Shown here: in pieces, positions 1-9,067 of the stretch
How positions within the stretch are numbered: the stretch's first letter is position 1
Layout of the letters: each line of letters begins with the position of its first letter
The notes under the pieces: generated by a model
What the model saw: the letters and a program-made list of their open reading frames with translations, nothing else
Databases searched by the model: none
What the model was told of the DNA's origin: nothing
NCBI GenBank assembly: GCA_016785955.1
Contig: JAEUWH010000058.1
Location: 1 to 36,135, forward strand
Reading direction: 5' to 3'
DNA from: Pseudobdellovibrionaceae bacterium
Lineage (GTDB): Bacteria; Bdellovibrionota; Bdellovibrionia; Bdellovibrionales; Bdellovibrionaceae
Length of the DNA stretch: 36,135 nt
Made by a program: the position numbers and the translations under genes

Positions 1-218
1 TCACTTTGAGACTCCAATCGCCTTCTATTAACTTTATATTTTCTATTAACCAGGCACACTTATAGCATTACTTTAACTTTGTAAGAGGTTGCAGTTGAAA
101 CCATGGGAAATTAATCCCAACAACTTTGCAACGGTATCAATTAAAACTGTGTCATTTAGAACTATTATTTCTGTCTATTTCCTAATCAACTGTCATACAT
201 CCATGACTTACCATCCAT

Positions 219-1766
219 ATGAGAGCCATAGTGGTGAGAATTAAACAGGATTTCATCAAAACTCTATACACTCTCAAGTACTTTTTTGCATGCAGCATCT
301 TTTTTTCAATAACCGAAGTATTTGCGACCACAACATGTGATTCCTTTTATAGTCCCGCAACTCCCAAGGCGGCTATTATAAAAGTTTTACCGGCTGCACT
401 AGTGCGTGAAAAATTATACGCTGTCCATGCGACTAATTTTTTACCAAAAGATGGAGTCATAGTTGCTGATGGGAGAGGCCTGGAAATACCAGTCCTTCGC
501 TCTGAAATTCATTTTTCACTTGGTGGACTCGTACCGGCTCACATAAGTGGCAACTGGGAGTCTCGTAAATTTGCAGTTGTAACCCCTCTATCAGGACTAG
601 AACCGCAACTAGCTAATTTAATGGTTTTTGACACCATAATTTATGGTGATTTTAAAATTCCAAAAGGTTCAACTCTCGTTATTCCTGATGGTATTCCAAT
701 AAAGCCCCTACCAAATGATATTACTGTATATTATTATTCAGCCGGAACTACATTACGAACAGCCATTGAAAATGTAATCAAAAGCAAGTCAGGATGGGTT
801 TTAAAGACAAAATATGGTGATGGACGAAAAGATGATGAAGCCATCATTGAAGAATTTGGTATCAATATAAACTCACCAGTAACCCTTAAAGAAATATTCG
901 ATCAACGCCCCAACGTGACTTTCCTCAATGGAGTACAAACCAAAGGAGATATCATCTCACAATGGTCACGATTTTTACTAAAATATTTTGCTATGAAAGA
1001 CAGGCTCTACATTACCACGGCCCAGATCAGATTTGAAAAAAGGAAACTTGAAATTTTCGCGAATAGCGTACGAAGCGATGTCGATGCTCTCTACCTTACC
1101 GACATACCAAGAAATGGATATCTAAAATTTGCGTCCAAAGTCAGACATCTAAATCATTTTTTATCTTTGGAAATCGAGCTTCGCGAAAGATTTGGACGTA
1201 GCATCTTTAGTTCTGACCCTAAAGCATGGATGCCAAAAGTTCTGCCACTCATTCAGCATCATAATAAACTTCGCAAATTAGTTTTTTCTAATATAGAAAA
1301 ATTTGAAATTGTTCATCAGGGCAATATGAATATATACGCAGAGACCATTGCAGATGATTTGGTTACTCTTTCTAAAAAAAATGTGATTAGCCTTTTGAAC
1401 AAATTTCCTGATTTTTTTAGACAGGTAGAAGAAGGTGATAAAGCCGTCTTTGACTATTTTGTAGTTAAAAGATTAGCTGCTATTGGGCCGAAAAATGCTG
1501 ATCAGGAAAAACTATTAAGTGACATCGAATCAGCTTTTGAACGTGCTTCAAAAACTAGATATGGTATTGCTAAGTTATTACTCTCTATAATACCAAGAAA
1601 CTCAGATTCTTTTGGCTATCTTTTAAAAAGCTCTAAAATCACAAATATCTTATCAGCAGAATATGATATAAATAAGTTCAACCTTATAAATAACTTTGAA
1701 CAAGCTGACTCAAATATTGATTTTATGCGCTTTATTAAACGATCTCCACCAGAGGTCAGCAACTGA
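219..1766 (+). CDS. Exported protein with CxxFY motif, function unknown
   Basis: I do not recognise the family. The 515-aa product has a basic start, a hydrophobic stretch at about residues 20-35 ending EVFA, then TTTC and the motif C40-D-S-F43-Y44, so it is predicted to be exported by Sec. Residues about 45-180 look beta-rich, with a patch HFSLGG..PAHISGNWE near 97-114; the rest (about 185-515) is mostly helical. No catalytic signature is visible. No Shine-Dalgarno precedes the ATG. GAGAG at 221-225 lies 5-8 nt before in-frame GTG codons at 231 and 234, so the real start may be there, which would also shorten an overlong N-region. It stands alone, with 169 bp before the next gene. The CxxFY motif links it to the exported proteins further right. 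Confidence 0.75.
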   Translation: MRAIVVRIKQDFIKTLYTLKYFFACSIFFSITEVFATTTCDSFYSPATPKAAIIKVLPAALVREKLYAVHATNFLPKDGVIVADGRGLEIPVLRSEIHFSLGGLVPAHISGNWESRKFAVVTPLSGLEPQLANLMVFDTIIYGDFKIPKGSTLVIPDGIPIKPLPNDITVYYYSAGTTLRTAIENVIKSKSGWVLKTKYGDGRKDDEAIIEEFGININSPVTLKEIFDQRPNVTFLNGVQTKGDIISQWSRFLLKYFAMKDRLYITTAQIRFEKRKLEIFANSVRSDVDALYLTDIPRNGYLKFASKVRHLNHFLSLEIELRERFGRSIFSSDPKAWMPKVLPLIQHHNKLRKLVFSNIEKFEIVHQGNMNIYAETIADDLVTLSKKNVISLLNKFPDFFRQVEEGDKAVFDYFVVKRLAAIGPKNADQEKLLSDIESAFERASKTRYGIAKLLLSIIPRNSDSFGYLLKSSKITNILSAEYDINKFNLINNFEQADSNIDFMRFIKRSPPEVSN

Positions 1767-1935
1767 GTCGCTGATTCAAAATTTCTTTCTTTACCGCTTT
1801 TTTGATTGTGGATACGGCATGATATTCGTTACACCTGGAATAACTCGATTCTCTTCAAACGATACGAATAATACGGCGGTGCTTATACATAACTGCTTCT
1901 TGCCGTCATGAGTATCCTCGTGATCAGATAGAGTT

Positions 1936-3243
1936 ATGACCAATAAATCTCGATTTTATCAAATGATTGCTCCTTACATTGAGCGTACTCCACTAGCGGC
2001 CTTTTTCCTGGGAATATCATCAGGTTTTCCGTATGCACTGATCGGTGCTACGCTGAGCACCCGCCTAGCCCAAGTCGGAATCGACAAAAAAAGCGTAACC
2101 ACGTTTGCTTTGGTTTTTCTTGCGTACAATTTGAAGTTTCTTTGGGCATGGATGGTTGAAGGGATTCGACTGCCTATCCTGAGTCGTCTTGGGCAACGTG
2201 TTTCCTGGATGCTCTTTGCCGGCCTTATCATGATCGCTGCGGTTTTGAATTTAGCATTTGTTGATCCTGCCGCTAATTTGATCGCAACGGCACAAGCCGC
2301 AGTTCTGCTGGGCATTGCAGGTGCCACATTTGATATTATTATTGATGCCTATCGTATCGAGATTCTAGAACCGCATCAGCTGGGAGTTGGCGCTGGAATG
2401 TCACAATATGGTTGGCGAATTGGATCCACAGGAGCGGGAGCCTTGGCTTTGGTATTGTCGGCCCGTGTTGGTTGGGAAATGGCTTATGTGGCTTGTGCAT
2501 TGTTTGCGTTGCCAGCGATGAGTACAGCACTGATCATAGGCGAACCCTCTCGACATCATAATCTGGACAAGAAAAAACGTTCTTGGAAGGATGTCGGCGA
2601 CTCGATCATAGGTCCTTTTTTAGAATTTTTTCGACGTAAAGGGGCCGCTCTTGTTTTACTTTTTATTGTCCTTCACAAAGTCGGTGATACACTGGCTAAT
2701 TTAACTTTACGTTTGTTATTTAATGATCTGGGGTATACCAATGACGAAATTGCAATCTATGATATCGGCGTAGGATTCTGGGCCCTCTTGCTGGGCGTAT
2801 TTGTCGGCGGGATTCTGTATGCCCGCTTGGGAATGAAGCGCTCGGTTTTAATCAGCTTAGTTCTGATGGCCATTTCCAACTTGAGTTTTGCCGGACTAGC
2901 AGCCGCTGGACACTCTAATCTGGGAATGGCGGCGGCGATTGGTTTTGAAAACTTCTCCAGCGGTATTGGCGGAGTGACTGTGGTCGCCTATTTCTCTGCA
3001 CTTTGCAATTTAAGCTTCACAGCGGCCCAATACGCATTGATCTCCGCAGCGGCGAGCATCTTTGGCCGTATTGCCACAGGAACAACCGCGGGTGGGCTGA
3101 TTGAAAGCATGGGCTATATGAACTTTTATCTGATGACCACCGTAATCGCTTTTCCGGGCGTAATTCTATTTTGGGCAATGATGCGCGCAGGTTTAATAGA
3201 CGAATCCATTGGCAGTGCAGGAACTGAATCAAGCAAGAAATAG
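1936..3243 (+). CDS. ampG: AmpG-like muropeptide MFS permease
   Basis: This is a major facilitator superfamily permease of the AmpG type, which imports anhydro-muropeptides released from peptidoglycan across the inner membrane for recycling. The 435 aa contain about 12 hydrophobic segments. AmpG-like landmarks are FLGISSGFPYALIGATL near the N-terminus, then a VFLAYNLKFLWAW segment, and FDIIIDAYRIEILEP followed by GAGMSQYGWRIG, matching the conserved order of helices 1, 2 and 4-5 in AmpG. It is shorter than E. coli AmpG (491 aa), as are many AmpG-like permeases. The ribosome site is weak (purine-rich agatagag just before the ATG). It is the only cytoplasmic-membrane housekeeping-type gene in the first 29 kb. 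Muropeptide uptake fits a bacterium that remodels much peptidoglycan, but substrate specificity within AmpG-like permeases cannot be read from sequence. Confidence 0.88.
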   Translation: MTNKSRFYQMIAPYIERTPLAAFFLGISSGFPYALIGATLSTRLAQVGIDKKSVTTFALVFLAYNLKFLWAWMVEGIRLPILSRLGQRVSWMLFAGLIMIAAVLNLAFVDPAANLIATAQAAVLLGIAGATFDIIIDAYRIEILEPHQLGVGAGMSQYGWRIGSTGAGALALVLSARVGWEMAYVACALFALPAMSTALIIGEPSRHHNLDKKKRSWKDVGDSIIGPFLEFFRRKGAALVLLFIVLHKVGDTLANLTLRLLFNDLGYTNDEIAIYDIGVGFWALLLGVFVGGILYARLGMKRSVLISLVLMAISNLSFAGLAAAGHSNLGMAAAIGFENFSSGIGGVTVVAYFSALCNLSFTAAQYALISAAASIFGRIATGTTAGGLIESMGYMNFYLMTTVIAFPGVILFWAMMRAGLIDESIGSAGTESSKK

Positions 3244-3332
3244 ATTACGACATAGATTACAACTCTGTTGTTTCCACACTATATATTGCACACAGAAAGT
3301 AATGCTCTTAACGATTTTTTGAAGGGATCCAA

Positions 3333-3348
3333 ACGCAAACGGTTTGCT
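3333..3348. promoter_or_regulatory. LacI/PurR-type palindromic operator candidate
   Basis: The 16-mer acgcaaacggtttgct contains 6-bp arms GCAAAC/GTTTGC around one central G. It matches the PurR/LacI-family operator pattern ANGCAANCGNTTNCNT at all but one fixed position. It lies 130 bp upstream of the 576-aa gene. No regulator gene is in the window, so binding is inferred. Confidence 0.35.
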
Positions 3349-3433
3349 ATGGTTCTAGCTTTGCATCGTCAAAATATAGACTCTCGCATTGGCGGTAGTC
3401 CTTGGTTAAACTCGCCTATTTTTAGGGGGTTTG

Positions 3434-3439
3434 TATAAT
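3434..3439 (+). promoter_or_regulatory. Candidate -10 box (TATAAT)
   Basis: A perfect TATAAT lies 38 nt before the start of the 576-aa gene. No good -35 hexamer is found at 16-18 nt spacing (ctcgcc there), so this is a weak promoter call. Confidence 0.35.
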
Positions 3440-3476
3440 ATTGAGACATGTGTATTGAATAATTTCAGGAGTATTT

Positions 3477-5207
3477 ATGAAACTGTCCTCTTGCTTTTTC
3501 TTACTTTTATCGTTTTTTGTGGGACCGTCTATGGTGTGGGCCAAAGCCAGTTGCGTTCAGTTTTATAATGAAAAGATCAACCACAGACCAAGCATGAACA
3601 AAGATCTACAAGTATCAACGGCTGACATCAATAGAATCGTACAAATGATCTTTCTTAAAATGCGCGCCGACCAATCTATTGACAGCATATTCCACGAATT
3701 AATTTCAACACTGAAGTCCGCAGCCAATGTCCAAAATGAACAGGCGTATACTCGGGCAATATCCGAGATAGGCGACAGTTCTGTTGTCGAAAATGAAACG
3801 GCAAACCGTCTGAACTCTTACTTCGAAAGAATGAAGACTATTACTCATTTGGTATCTAAACTAAAATCCGACTCAGAAAAGCCTAAGCTGTGGGGATCAA
3901 AAAACGGCGCCAATTTAGATATCAGAAAAATTGAAGAAATTCAGCAACTCTTTCAAACCATCAAGGCAGATCGAAAACATTTTCTTGAACGAAAACCCCA
4001 TATAGAAAAGCTGGCTACCCAATACTCTGATCACTACCCAATCATTCAAACCTTAGAGGCCTCAAGTAATCTGTATTTAAGCTTATTGATTAATGTTCGT
4101 GAACGTATGTTGGAACCAAGTACGCATTTAGGTGTGAACTTGGATGTGAACTTACATAGAAAATTGAATATGCTTCATGGATTACTCAGTACGCCTATTG
4201 AGGGTCTCCAAATGAGATCAAACAACTTACGACTACTTTTAGAATCACTCGAAGGGCGAGCCGCCCAGATGGCGCAGATCGAGTCTATACTCGCGTATCA
4301 GGGAAACACCCCAATTGAAGATGTGTACACTGCGGGTGGTTTCACTTTAGCAGAGTCTCAAGCCATAGCTGAATCCTATCGAAAATACCAAATTCAGGTA
4401 ACCGAAAAAGAGGCGAATAGTTTGAAAGTCAAATGGGCAAACTTAAAGCAAAACTCTATGAAATTTAAAAAAATGGCCATCGGCCTTGGGATCGCGGGGT
4501 TAGTAAGCTCGCCGATAATTGGCGTCAATATGCACAATCAAAAAATAGAGGATACATTCAATGCCCATGCTGTAAAAGTTGTGCAAGCGGAAGGCTCAAA
4601 AGCCGCACCCGACTTGAAATACCTTGTGGAACATTCACCTGATTTTAACAGCTTTAAGGCCGGGCTTGAACGAGATTCAGTGATAGCCAGCCTGAAGAAG
4701 GCCGACATCATTTTTTTGGCCCGATCAGCAAAATTTTACAACACAGATGCTGATATCTATATTTTTGATAAAATTTTCCAACAAGCCAAGGTTGAAAGTC
4801 CGTTTTCTACTCAAGAGGCTTCAGAATTGAGACAGGCCATTTTAAATCGACCGGGTTATCAAAAAACCTTTGGCCTAGGTCAAGACGATCTCAACACTCC
4901 AATAACGCTTTTAGAAGAATTTATTCGTGCGTCTGATAAAGGAATTTCTATAGCTGAGAATCTGACTCAGGAACGTGGGGAGCATGGGGTTGATAAAATA
5001 TCGTTTAAAGGTTACAATTCTTCATACCGGAGAAACGCTATCGAAGAAATCACTAAACCAATAACATCAGAGAGCAGCCGAGATTCGAAAATTATACAAC
5101 TTATTGTCACACATAGCGGCGACCTTACGACATCAGATGCAATTGATTTGGCGAAAAAAATTAGATCAGAAGGTAGGAGAGACGCACTATTATTAAGGTT
5201 TAAGTAA
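3477..5207 (+). CDS. Exported CxxFY protein with internal membrane segment
   Basis: This 576-aa protein of unknown family has a clear signal peptide (residues 1-22, ending MVWA) followed by K-A-S-C26-V-Q-F29-Y30. Residues about 35-320 are predicted long helices rich in K, E, Q and L. A single hydrophobic segment at about 334-350 (MAIGLGIAGLVSSPIIGV) is preceded by lysines, so the chain is probably anchored in the inner membrane with a large N-terminal periplasmic part; the topology of residues 351-576 is uncertain. The same plan, including the linker before the membrane segment, recurs in the 661-aa protein at 22211-24196, so the two are probably distant paralogues. The start is supported by AGGAG about 6 nt upstream. 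A terminator-like hairpin follows the stop. Confidence 0.8.
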   Translation: MKLSSCFFLLLSFFVGPSMVWAKASCVQFYNEKINHRPSMNKDLQVSTADINRIVQMIFLKMRADQSIDSIFHELISTLKSAANVQNEQAYTRAISEIGDSSVVENETANRLNSYFERMKTITHLVSKLKSDSEKPKLWGSKNGANLDIRKIEEIQQLFQTIKADRKHFLERKPHIEKLATQYSDHYPIIQTLEASSNLYLSLLINVRERMLEPSTHLGVNLDVNLHRKLNMLHGLLSTPIEGLQMRSNNLRLLLESLEGRAAQMAQIESILAYQGNTPIEDVYTAGGFTLAESQAIAESYRKYQIQVTEKEANSLKVKWANLKQNSMKFKKMAIGLGIAGLVSSPIIGVNMHNQKIEDTFNAHAVKVVQAEGSKAAPDLKYLVEHSPDFNSFKAGLERDSVIASLKKADIIFLARSAKFYNTDADIYIFDKIFQQAKVESPFSTQEASELRQAILNRPGYQKTFGLGQDDLNTPITLLEEFIRASDKGISIAENLTQERGEHGVDKISFKGYNSSYRRNAIEEITKPITSESSRDSKIIQLIVTHSGDLTTSDAIDLAKKIRSEGRRDALLLRFK

Positions 5208-5216
5208 AGTCAGTGG

Positions 5217-5251
5217 ACCTCGCCTACGGCCTAGATCAAGAGCGAGGTTTT
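5217..5251 (+). terminator. Rho-independent terminator candidate
   Basis: Arms ACCTCGC (5217-5223) and GCGAGGT (5242-5248) form a 7-bp stem with an 18-nt loop, followed by a short T run (ttttg). It lies 10 nt after the stop of the 576-aa gene. The T tract is short, so termination strength is uncertain. Confidence 0.55.
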
Positions 5252-5297
5252 GTCCTGACGACTGCCTCTATGCCAGTTGATGTGTTAAACTTTGTAG

Positions 5298-6713
5298 ATG
5301 AAGCCGGTTTTTTTATGGTGTGTCCTGGGCATCATTTTTCTTAGAGCGAATGCCCAGCAAACTAATTCCGTTTCCATTAACGAACCACCGTCCAATGCGT
5401 TTATTTATCCGCAACAGCTGAGTGTACACTTACCTGATATCCACGAGTATAAAATACTCTCCGATGAAGATAAACTCATCTACCTTGCCTCGGCGATTGT
5501 GTTTGCGGCTCGATGGGAAGGCCCCACGGCGCTTAAAACCGGAGAGGCCAGAAAAACCGCCCAATTATTGTCGCTTCCTCCAGGATTTGAATTTTTTTTG
5601 GCCCAAAAATCTCATGCTTTTTCCGCGCTGCTATTAAAACTTGCCCTGTCCCGCTCGGCATTGGCGCGCATTGGACCGGTCCTCTCTTCGTTAGGTGGAT
5701 CTCTTTTTCGCAAAAGTGTTATGCCGGCCTCAGAACAAGCGGTGCATATTACCAATATTCTAAACAAGCAAAATAAAGTTTTGGATTTGGTTGCTGACTT
5801 ATCACGACAAAAAAAAACTAAATCCTTAACACCAAGTGAAGCCTCGCTGCTTAAAAAACAAATTGGTACACTTACAAAAGAAATCAAAACAGACATCGAG
5901 CTGTACCGACGCAGTGGCGGCGACGTCAAAGCCCTGGCCGAGGCTGGGATAAAGGCTAAAAAATCGTGGGCGGCCAGGATAGGCTCATTTGCCGTGACCG
6001 TCGCCGCTAGCTATGCCATCTTCGAGGTTTTCGATCGATTGATTTCAATGAAAGATTCAGACAAACAAATACCTACTTTGATCAGCAATTCAGATAGCTC
6101 TACGCCCGTTGTGTTAGGAAAAGAAGGCTCTCCCTGTGTGTATGGTCTGTACCCGTCCTCTCTCATAAAAAAAGACAAAGGTCTTGCCTGTGCCAGGCCC
6201 ACGTTCGAGTCCGGCATTTGCGCGAAGACTGATTTTCTGTGCCCAGATTTTGGTATGGCTTTAGGGAATGTAAAAACTCAAAAAAAGTTCTGCATCAAAG
6301 AAAACTCCCCTGCGGAATCGACATCGGCTCGTTGTGGCGCTTTGTTTCTACGTGAACTTCAGACCACCATCGATAAAAAAGCCACAATGACAACTTCTGA
6401 TCGGCAGACCATTGATCTACAGCTCAAAGAGAACGATGTGTTAAGGTTGGTTACGCTCATCAAATCACTGACTAGCCAATGGGAAACCGAACGATTGCTG
6501 TCCGGTAAAAACACCAAAGGGAAAATATCAATCCATCACTATTGCAACGATGAAACTTCATCGGGGCTGGATCTTAGAACAAAAGAATGTCAAGCCATCC
6601 GAGAGTTCGTACTGCACTTGAAATCGACCAAGGTCTCTAACAGACTCTTTGCCAGTGAATCACCGCCAGGTCTAAAAAAGGAAAAAGAGCCTGCGGCTGC
6701 GGCCACCAAGTGA
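5298..6713 (+). CDS. Secreted protein with Cys-rich C-terminal domain
   Basis: I do not recognise this 471-aa protein. Residues 1-20 form a signal peptide ending ANA before QQ. It lacks the CxxFY motif of its neighbours. Residues about 25-240 are helical, with a possible membrane-associated stretch near 228-245 (RIGSFAVTVAASYAIFEVF). Residues about 275-450 carry eight cysteines in contexts PCVYG, LACAR, GICAK, FLCPD, KFCIK, ARCGA, HYCND and KECQA, an even number consistent with disulfides in an oxidising periplasm. The C-terminus is Lys/Glu/Pro/Ala-rich. No strong Shine-Dalgarno precedes the ATG. It converges with the UbiB-like gene on the other strand, 48 bp away. Confidence 0.78.
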   Translation: MKPVFLWCVLGIIFLRANAQQTNSVSINEPPSNAFIYPQQLSVHLPDIHEYKILSDEDKLIYLASAIVFAARWEGPTALKTGEARKTAQLLSLPPGFEFFLAQKSHAFSALLLKLALSRSALARIGPVLSSLGGSLFRKSVMPASEQAVHITNILNKQNKVLDLVADLSRQKKTKSLTPSEASLLKKQIGTLTKEIKTDIELYRRSGGDVKALAEAGIKAKKSWAARIGSFAVTVAASYAIFEVFDRLISMKDSDKQIPTLISNSDSSTPVVLGKEGSPCVYGLYPSSLIKKDKGLACARPTFESGICAKTDFLCPDFGMALGNVKTQKKFCIKENSPAESTSARCGALFLRELQTTIDKKATMTTSDRQTIDLQLKENDVLRLVTLIKSLTSQWETERLLSGKNTKGKISIHHYCNDETSSGLDLRTKECQAIREFVLHLKSTKVSNRLFASESPPGLKKEKEPAAAATK

Positions 6714-6719
6714 AACACG

Positions 6720-6747
6720 CCTGACACCACCCAAGACGTCAGGGTGT
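6720..6747. terminator. Hairpin between convergent genes
   Basis: CCTGAC (6720-6725) can pair with GTCAGG (6738-6743); alternatively ACACC pairs with GGTGT. No T tract follows in either direction, so a shared terminator is only a possibility. Confidence 0.25.
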
Positions 6748-6761
6748 AACTTTACGCAAAT

Positions 6762-9056
6762 CTATTTTGCATAAAACTTCGCGCATCCTGCAAAAGAAGA
6801 CGTATTTATTTTTTCGCCTGTCGCTGCCTGGGGCAGAGCAAAAACCTGATTTAAAGGCGATCTTCCATCGCGGACGTCATTGGCTAACTCCTTGGCCCGG
6901 TTCAGCAGCCCTTTTCCAAAACCAAAGAGTTTTTTACCTTGTTCGACGACCACCTGAGGATTTTCGATAACAGTTTTTGCCGCCCGAGTGCCGGCTTCAA
7001 CGACGCCATCTTTAACTAAGCCTCCGGCTTCTAGCAACGACAGATGATTGAAGCTGCCCAAAGTTCGTGTCATTAAAGCTGGATTTTTTCTGAATAAATC
7101 AGCTAACATCTCACTTGGTTTTTTCGTCGATTTGGTCATGTTCACCAGTCCCTGTGCCGCCTTGAACCCCCGAGCCAGCATCACAAAATTAGTGTCTAGC
7201 TCCACTCCATTTTTAACAAACAATCCGACAGCTTTTTCAATAACAGATTTAGATTTATCTGTGGCGGCGGTTTCACTGGATTCACTTTCTAAAAATGTTT
7301 TCGCCAGGGCTTCCACCTGCTCGAAGGAAAAATTTTCTTTATTGTTTGCCTGCAAATACACGCTGCGGGCTAAGGCCTTGCTGTTTTTAAGTGTGGCTCC
7401 TATTGCCATCAGCATGAACAACTCGCGTCCTTCGGGACCAATGACTCCGGCCATTCCATAGTCAATAATGTGGGCCTTTATACGATCCGAGTTTATACTG
7501 GCGTCTATTTTGATATTACCGGGCTGCATATCAGCATGGATAAATCCCGTTGAAAGAATGGCTTTCTCCATCCAGTTGGTAAATAAAATCTCAGCCACCT
7601 CACGAGCTTTTTCTGGCTGACGAGCATAAAAATCTTCCAGTGAAACTCCGGCCACCCAATCACTGGCGATCACTGCGTCTTTATTTGACATATACGCAGC
7701 AGGAACCTCAATGGACAACTTGGATCCATCAGACAGTATTTTACTTTCGCCACCCAAAAGACTTACGGCCTGATTTTGATTTTTTTGAGTCGCTCGCGCG
7801 TTGAGTTCTTCTCGGACCAGTTGAATTAAATCAGAAATGAATTTGCTGTAATTCTCGCCAATATTCCCATCAGAGAGCAAAGGATCTCGTTTCAACGTGT
7901 CCAATACAGAGTCTAAAAAGCGTTCATCCATTTCAATCATCGCCTCGATACCTGGCTTGATCAAGCGAACGGCAATGAATCGTTCTTGCCCGTCATAATG
8001 AAATCGCACTCGGGCTTTGTGAACTTGAGCCATCGATCCGACTTTGATGGGTTTTTCGTCTAGTTGCAAAATTTCAAATTCACTGAATTGCAAATTATTT
8101 AACAGGGCCGCCACATCTTGGCTGCGCGCCGGAGGTAAATTTTCTTGGAATGTTTTTAGAATGGTAGATAGCTCTACAGGAACGCCCTCTTCCGTCGAAA
8201 CCATTTGAAAAATTTTATGTAAATGTGGTCCTACGTTGCGGCTGAATAATTGAAAACGTTCCAGGACCGTCTCTACCTCGGGACGTTCCATTTGTAGAAA
8301 GATAAGATTCCATATCACCGATTCTGGCAGTTGAGAAAAATACTCGGTTAAAACAATCTCCATGAAACGTTTTGCCTTGGGATCTTTGATTTTCAGTTGT
8401 GTATTTTCTAACAGTTTTCCACCACTGGTTCTAATCGTTTTCGCTACCGACTGAACCGCCTCTGATAATTTATTCAAGTACTGAAGTTTTTCTTGATCTG
8501 ATTTTTGCTGCATGGCCGTGATTGCCAACCAGGAATCTCTAGAATTTTCAAACAGCAAATCAAAGAAAGTGACATTTCGTTGCGAAACGGCTCCTACGAA
8601 ATTCAAAAATCCCGCCAGCATTCCCTGGGGTGGAAAGGAAAACTCGATATCCATTAATCGCCTGTATGAGTTAGCCACGCGTTCAAACTCTCTTTCCACT
8701 CCCGCTGCTGGAACCAAAATTTTTGGCAGAGGCACCTGTCCTCGTAAAAAATATTCGATTTCACTTTGCACGGTTCCTTGCGGATGCAAGTAGGCGCTAC
8801 GCACGTGTGCTAGTTCATCCGCCGAAATCACATGCTCGGGAATAACTCCCTTAATTTCTTTATGTGCCTTGGCCCGCACAATCAAAGCATTCAAAGCCGC
8901 TAACTTTTCATGATCATTCCGAGCCAGCGTGACGGCGCGAATAAATCGGTCTTGAATCCAATACCGCCCCAGATCCAGCGATTTAATATCACCCGAAGCA
9001 AAGCTTGACGACACCACTAAAAAAACCAGGCACGCAAGCCGACGAATCTGTTTCAC
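6762..9056 (-). CDS. Exported UbiB/ABC1-family atypical kinase-like protein, CxxFY at C-terminus
   Basis: The 764-aa chain has a signal peptide (residues 1-20, ending SSSFA) and a central UbiB/ABC1 (ADCK) kinase-like domain at about 275-560. The KxGQ-like motif is K281-I-F-Q284. The A-rich loop is represented by VGSMAQVHKA (339-348). The position of the ATP-binding Lys in AVKxxxPGI is R364 (AVRLIKPGI). The catalytic-loop equivalent is H507-A-D509-M-Q-P-G-N514, and the metal-binding motif is D532-Y-G. So Asp and Asn are kept, but the Lys is Arg and the KxGQ Gly is Phe. Residues 20-270 are a helical region not seen in ordinary UbiB. The chain ends GC758-A-K-F761-Y762-A-K. Ordinary members are cytosolic or mitochondrial; export is odd. 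Translation starts with GTG three bases after the AAA+ stop, with GGAGGT inside the end of that gene, so it is translationally coupled. Confidence 0.82.
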   Translation of the reverse strand: MKQIRRLACLVFLVVSSSFASGDIKSLDLGRYWIQDRFIRAVTLARNDHEKLAALNALIVRAKAHKEIKGVIPEHVISADELAHVRSAYLHPQGTVQSEIEYFLRGQVPLPKILVPAAGVEREFERVANSYRRLMDIEFSFPPQGMLAGFLNFVGAVSQRNVTFFDLLFENSRDSWLAITAMQQKSDQEKLQYLNKLSEAVQSVAKTIRTSGGKLLENTQLKIKDPKAKRFMEIVLTEYFSQLPESVIWNLIFLQMERPEVETVLERFQLFSRNVGPHLHKIFQMVSTEEGVPVELSTILKTFQENLPPARSQDVAALLNNLQFSEFEILQLDEKPIKVGSMAQVHKARVRFHYDGQERFIAVRLIKPGIEAMIEMDERFLDSVLDTLKRDPLLSDGNIGENYSKFISDLIQLVREELNARATQKNQNQAVSLLGGESKILSDGSKLSIEVPAAYMSNKDAVIASDWVAGVSLEDFYARQPEKAREVAEILFTNWMEKAILSTGFIHADMQPGNIKIDASINSDRIKAHIIDYGMAGVIGPEGRELFMLMAIGATLKNSKALARSVYLQANNKENFSFEQVEALAKTFLESESSETAATDKSKSVIEKAVGLFVKNGVELDTNFVMLARGFKAAQGLVNMTKSTKKPSEMLADLFRKNPALMTRTLGSFNHLSLLEAGGLVKDGVVEAGTRAAKTVIENPQVVVEQGKKLFGFGKGLLNRAKELANDVRDGRSPLNQVFALPQAATGEKINTSSFAGCAKFYAK

Positions 9057-9059
9057 ACG

Positions 9060-9067
9060 CTACCTCC
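9060..9067 (-). promoter_or_regulatory. Ribosome binding site deciding the GTG start of the kinase-like gene
   Basis: On the minus strand GGAGGTAG lies 3 nt before the GTG start. It overlaps the last two codons and stop of the AAA+ gene, where it encodes W-R-stop. This supports GTG initiation and translational coupling. Confidence 0.7.

Noticed and set aside
1974-2327. Minus-strand open frame inside the AmpG-like gene
   Set aside because: Fully antisense to a strong gene, composition looks like a shadow, no ribosome site.
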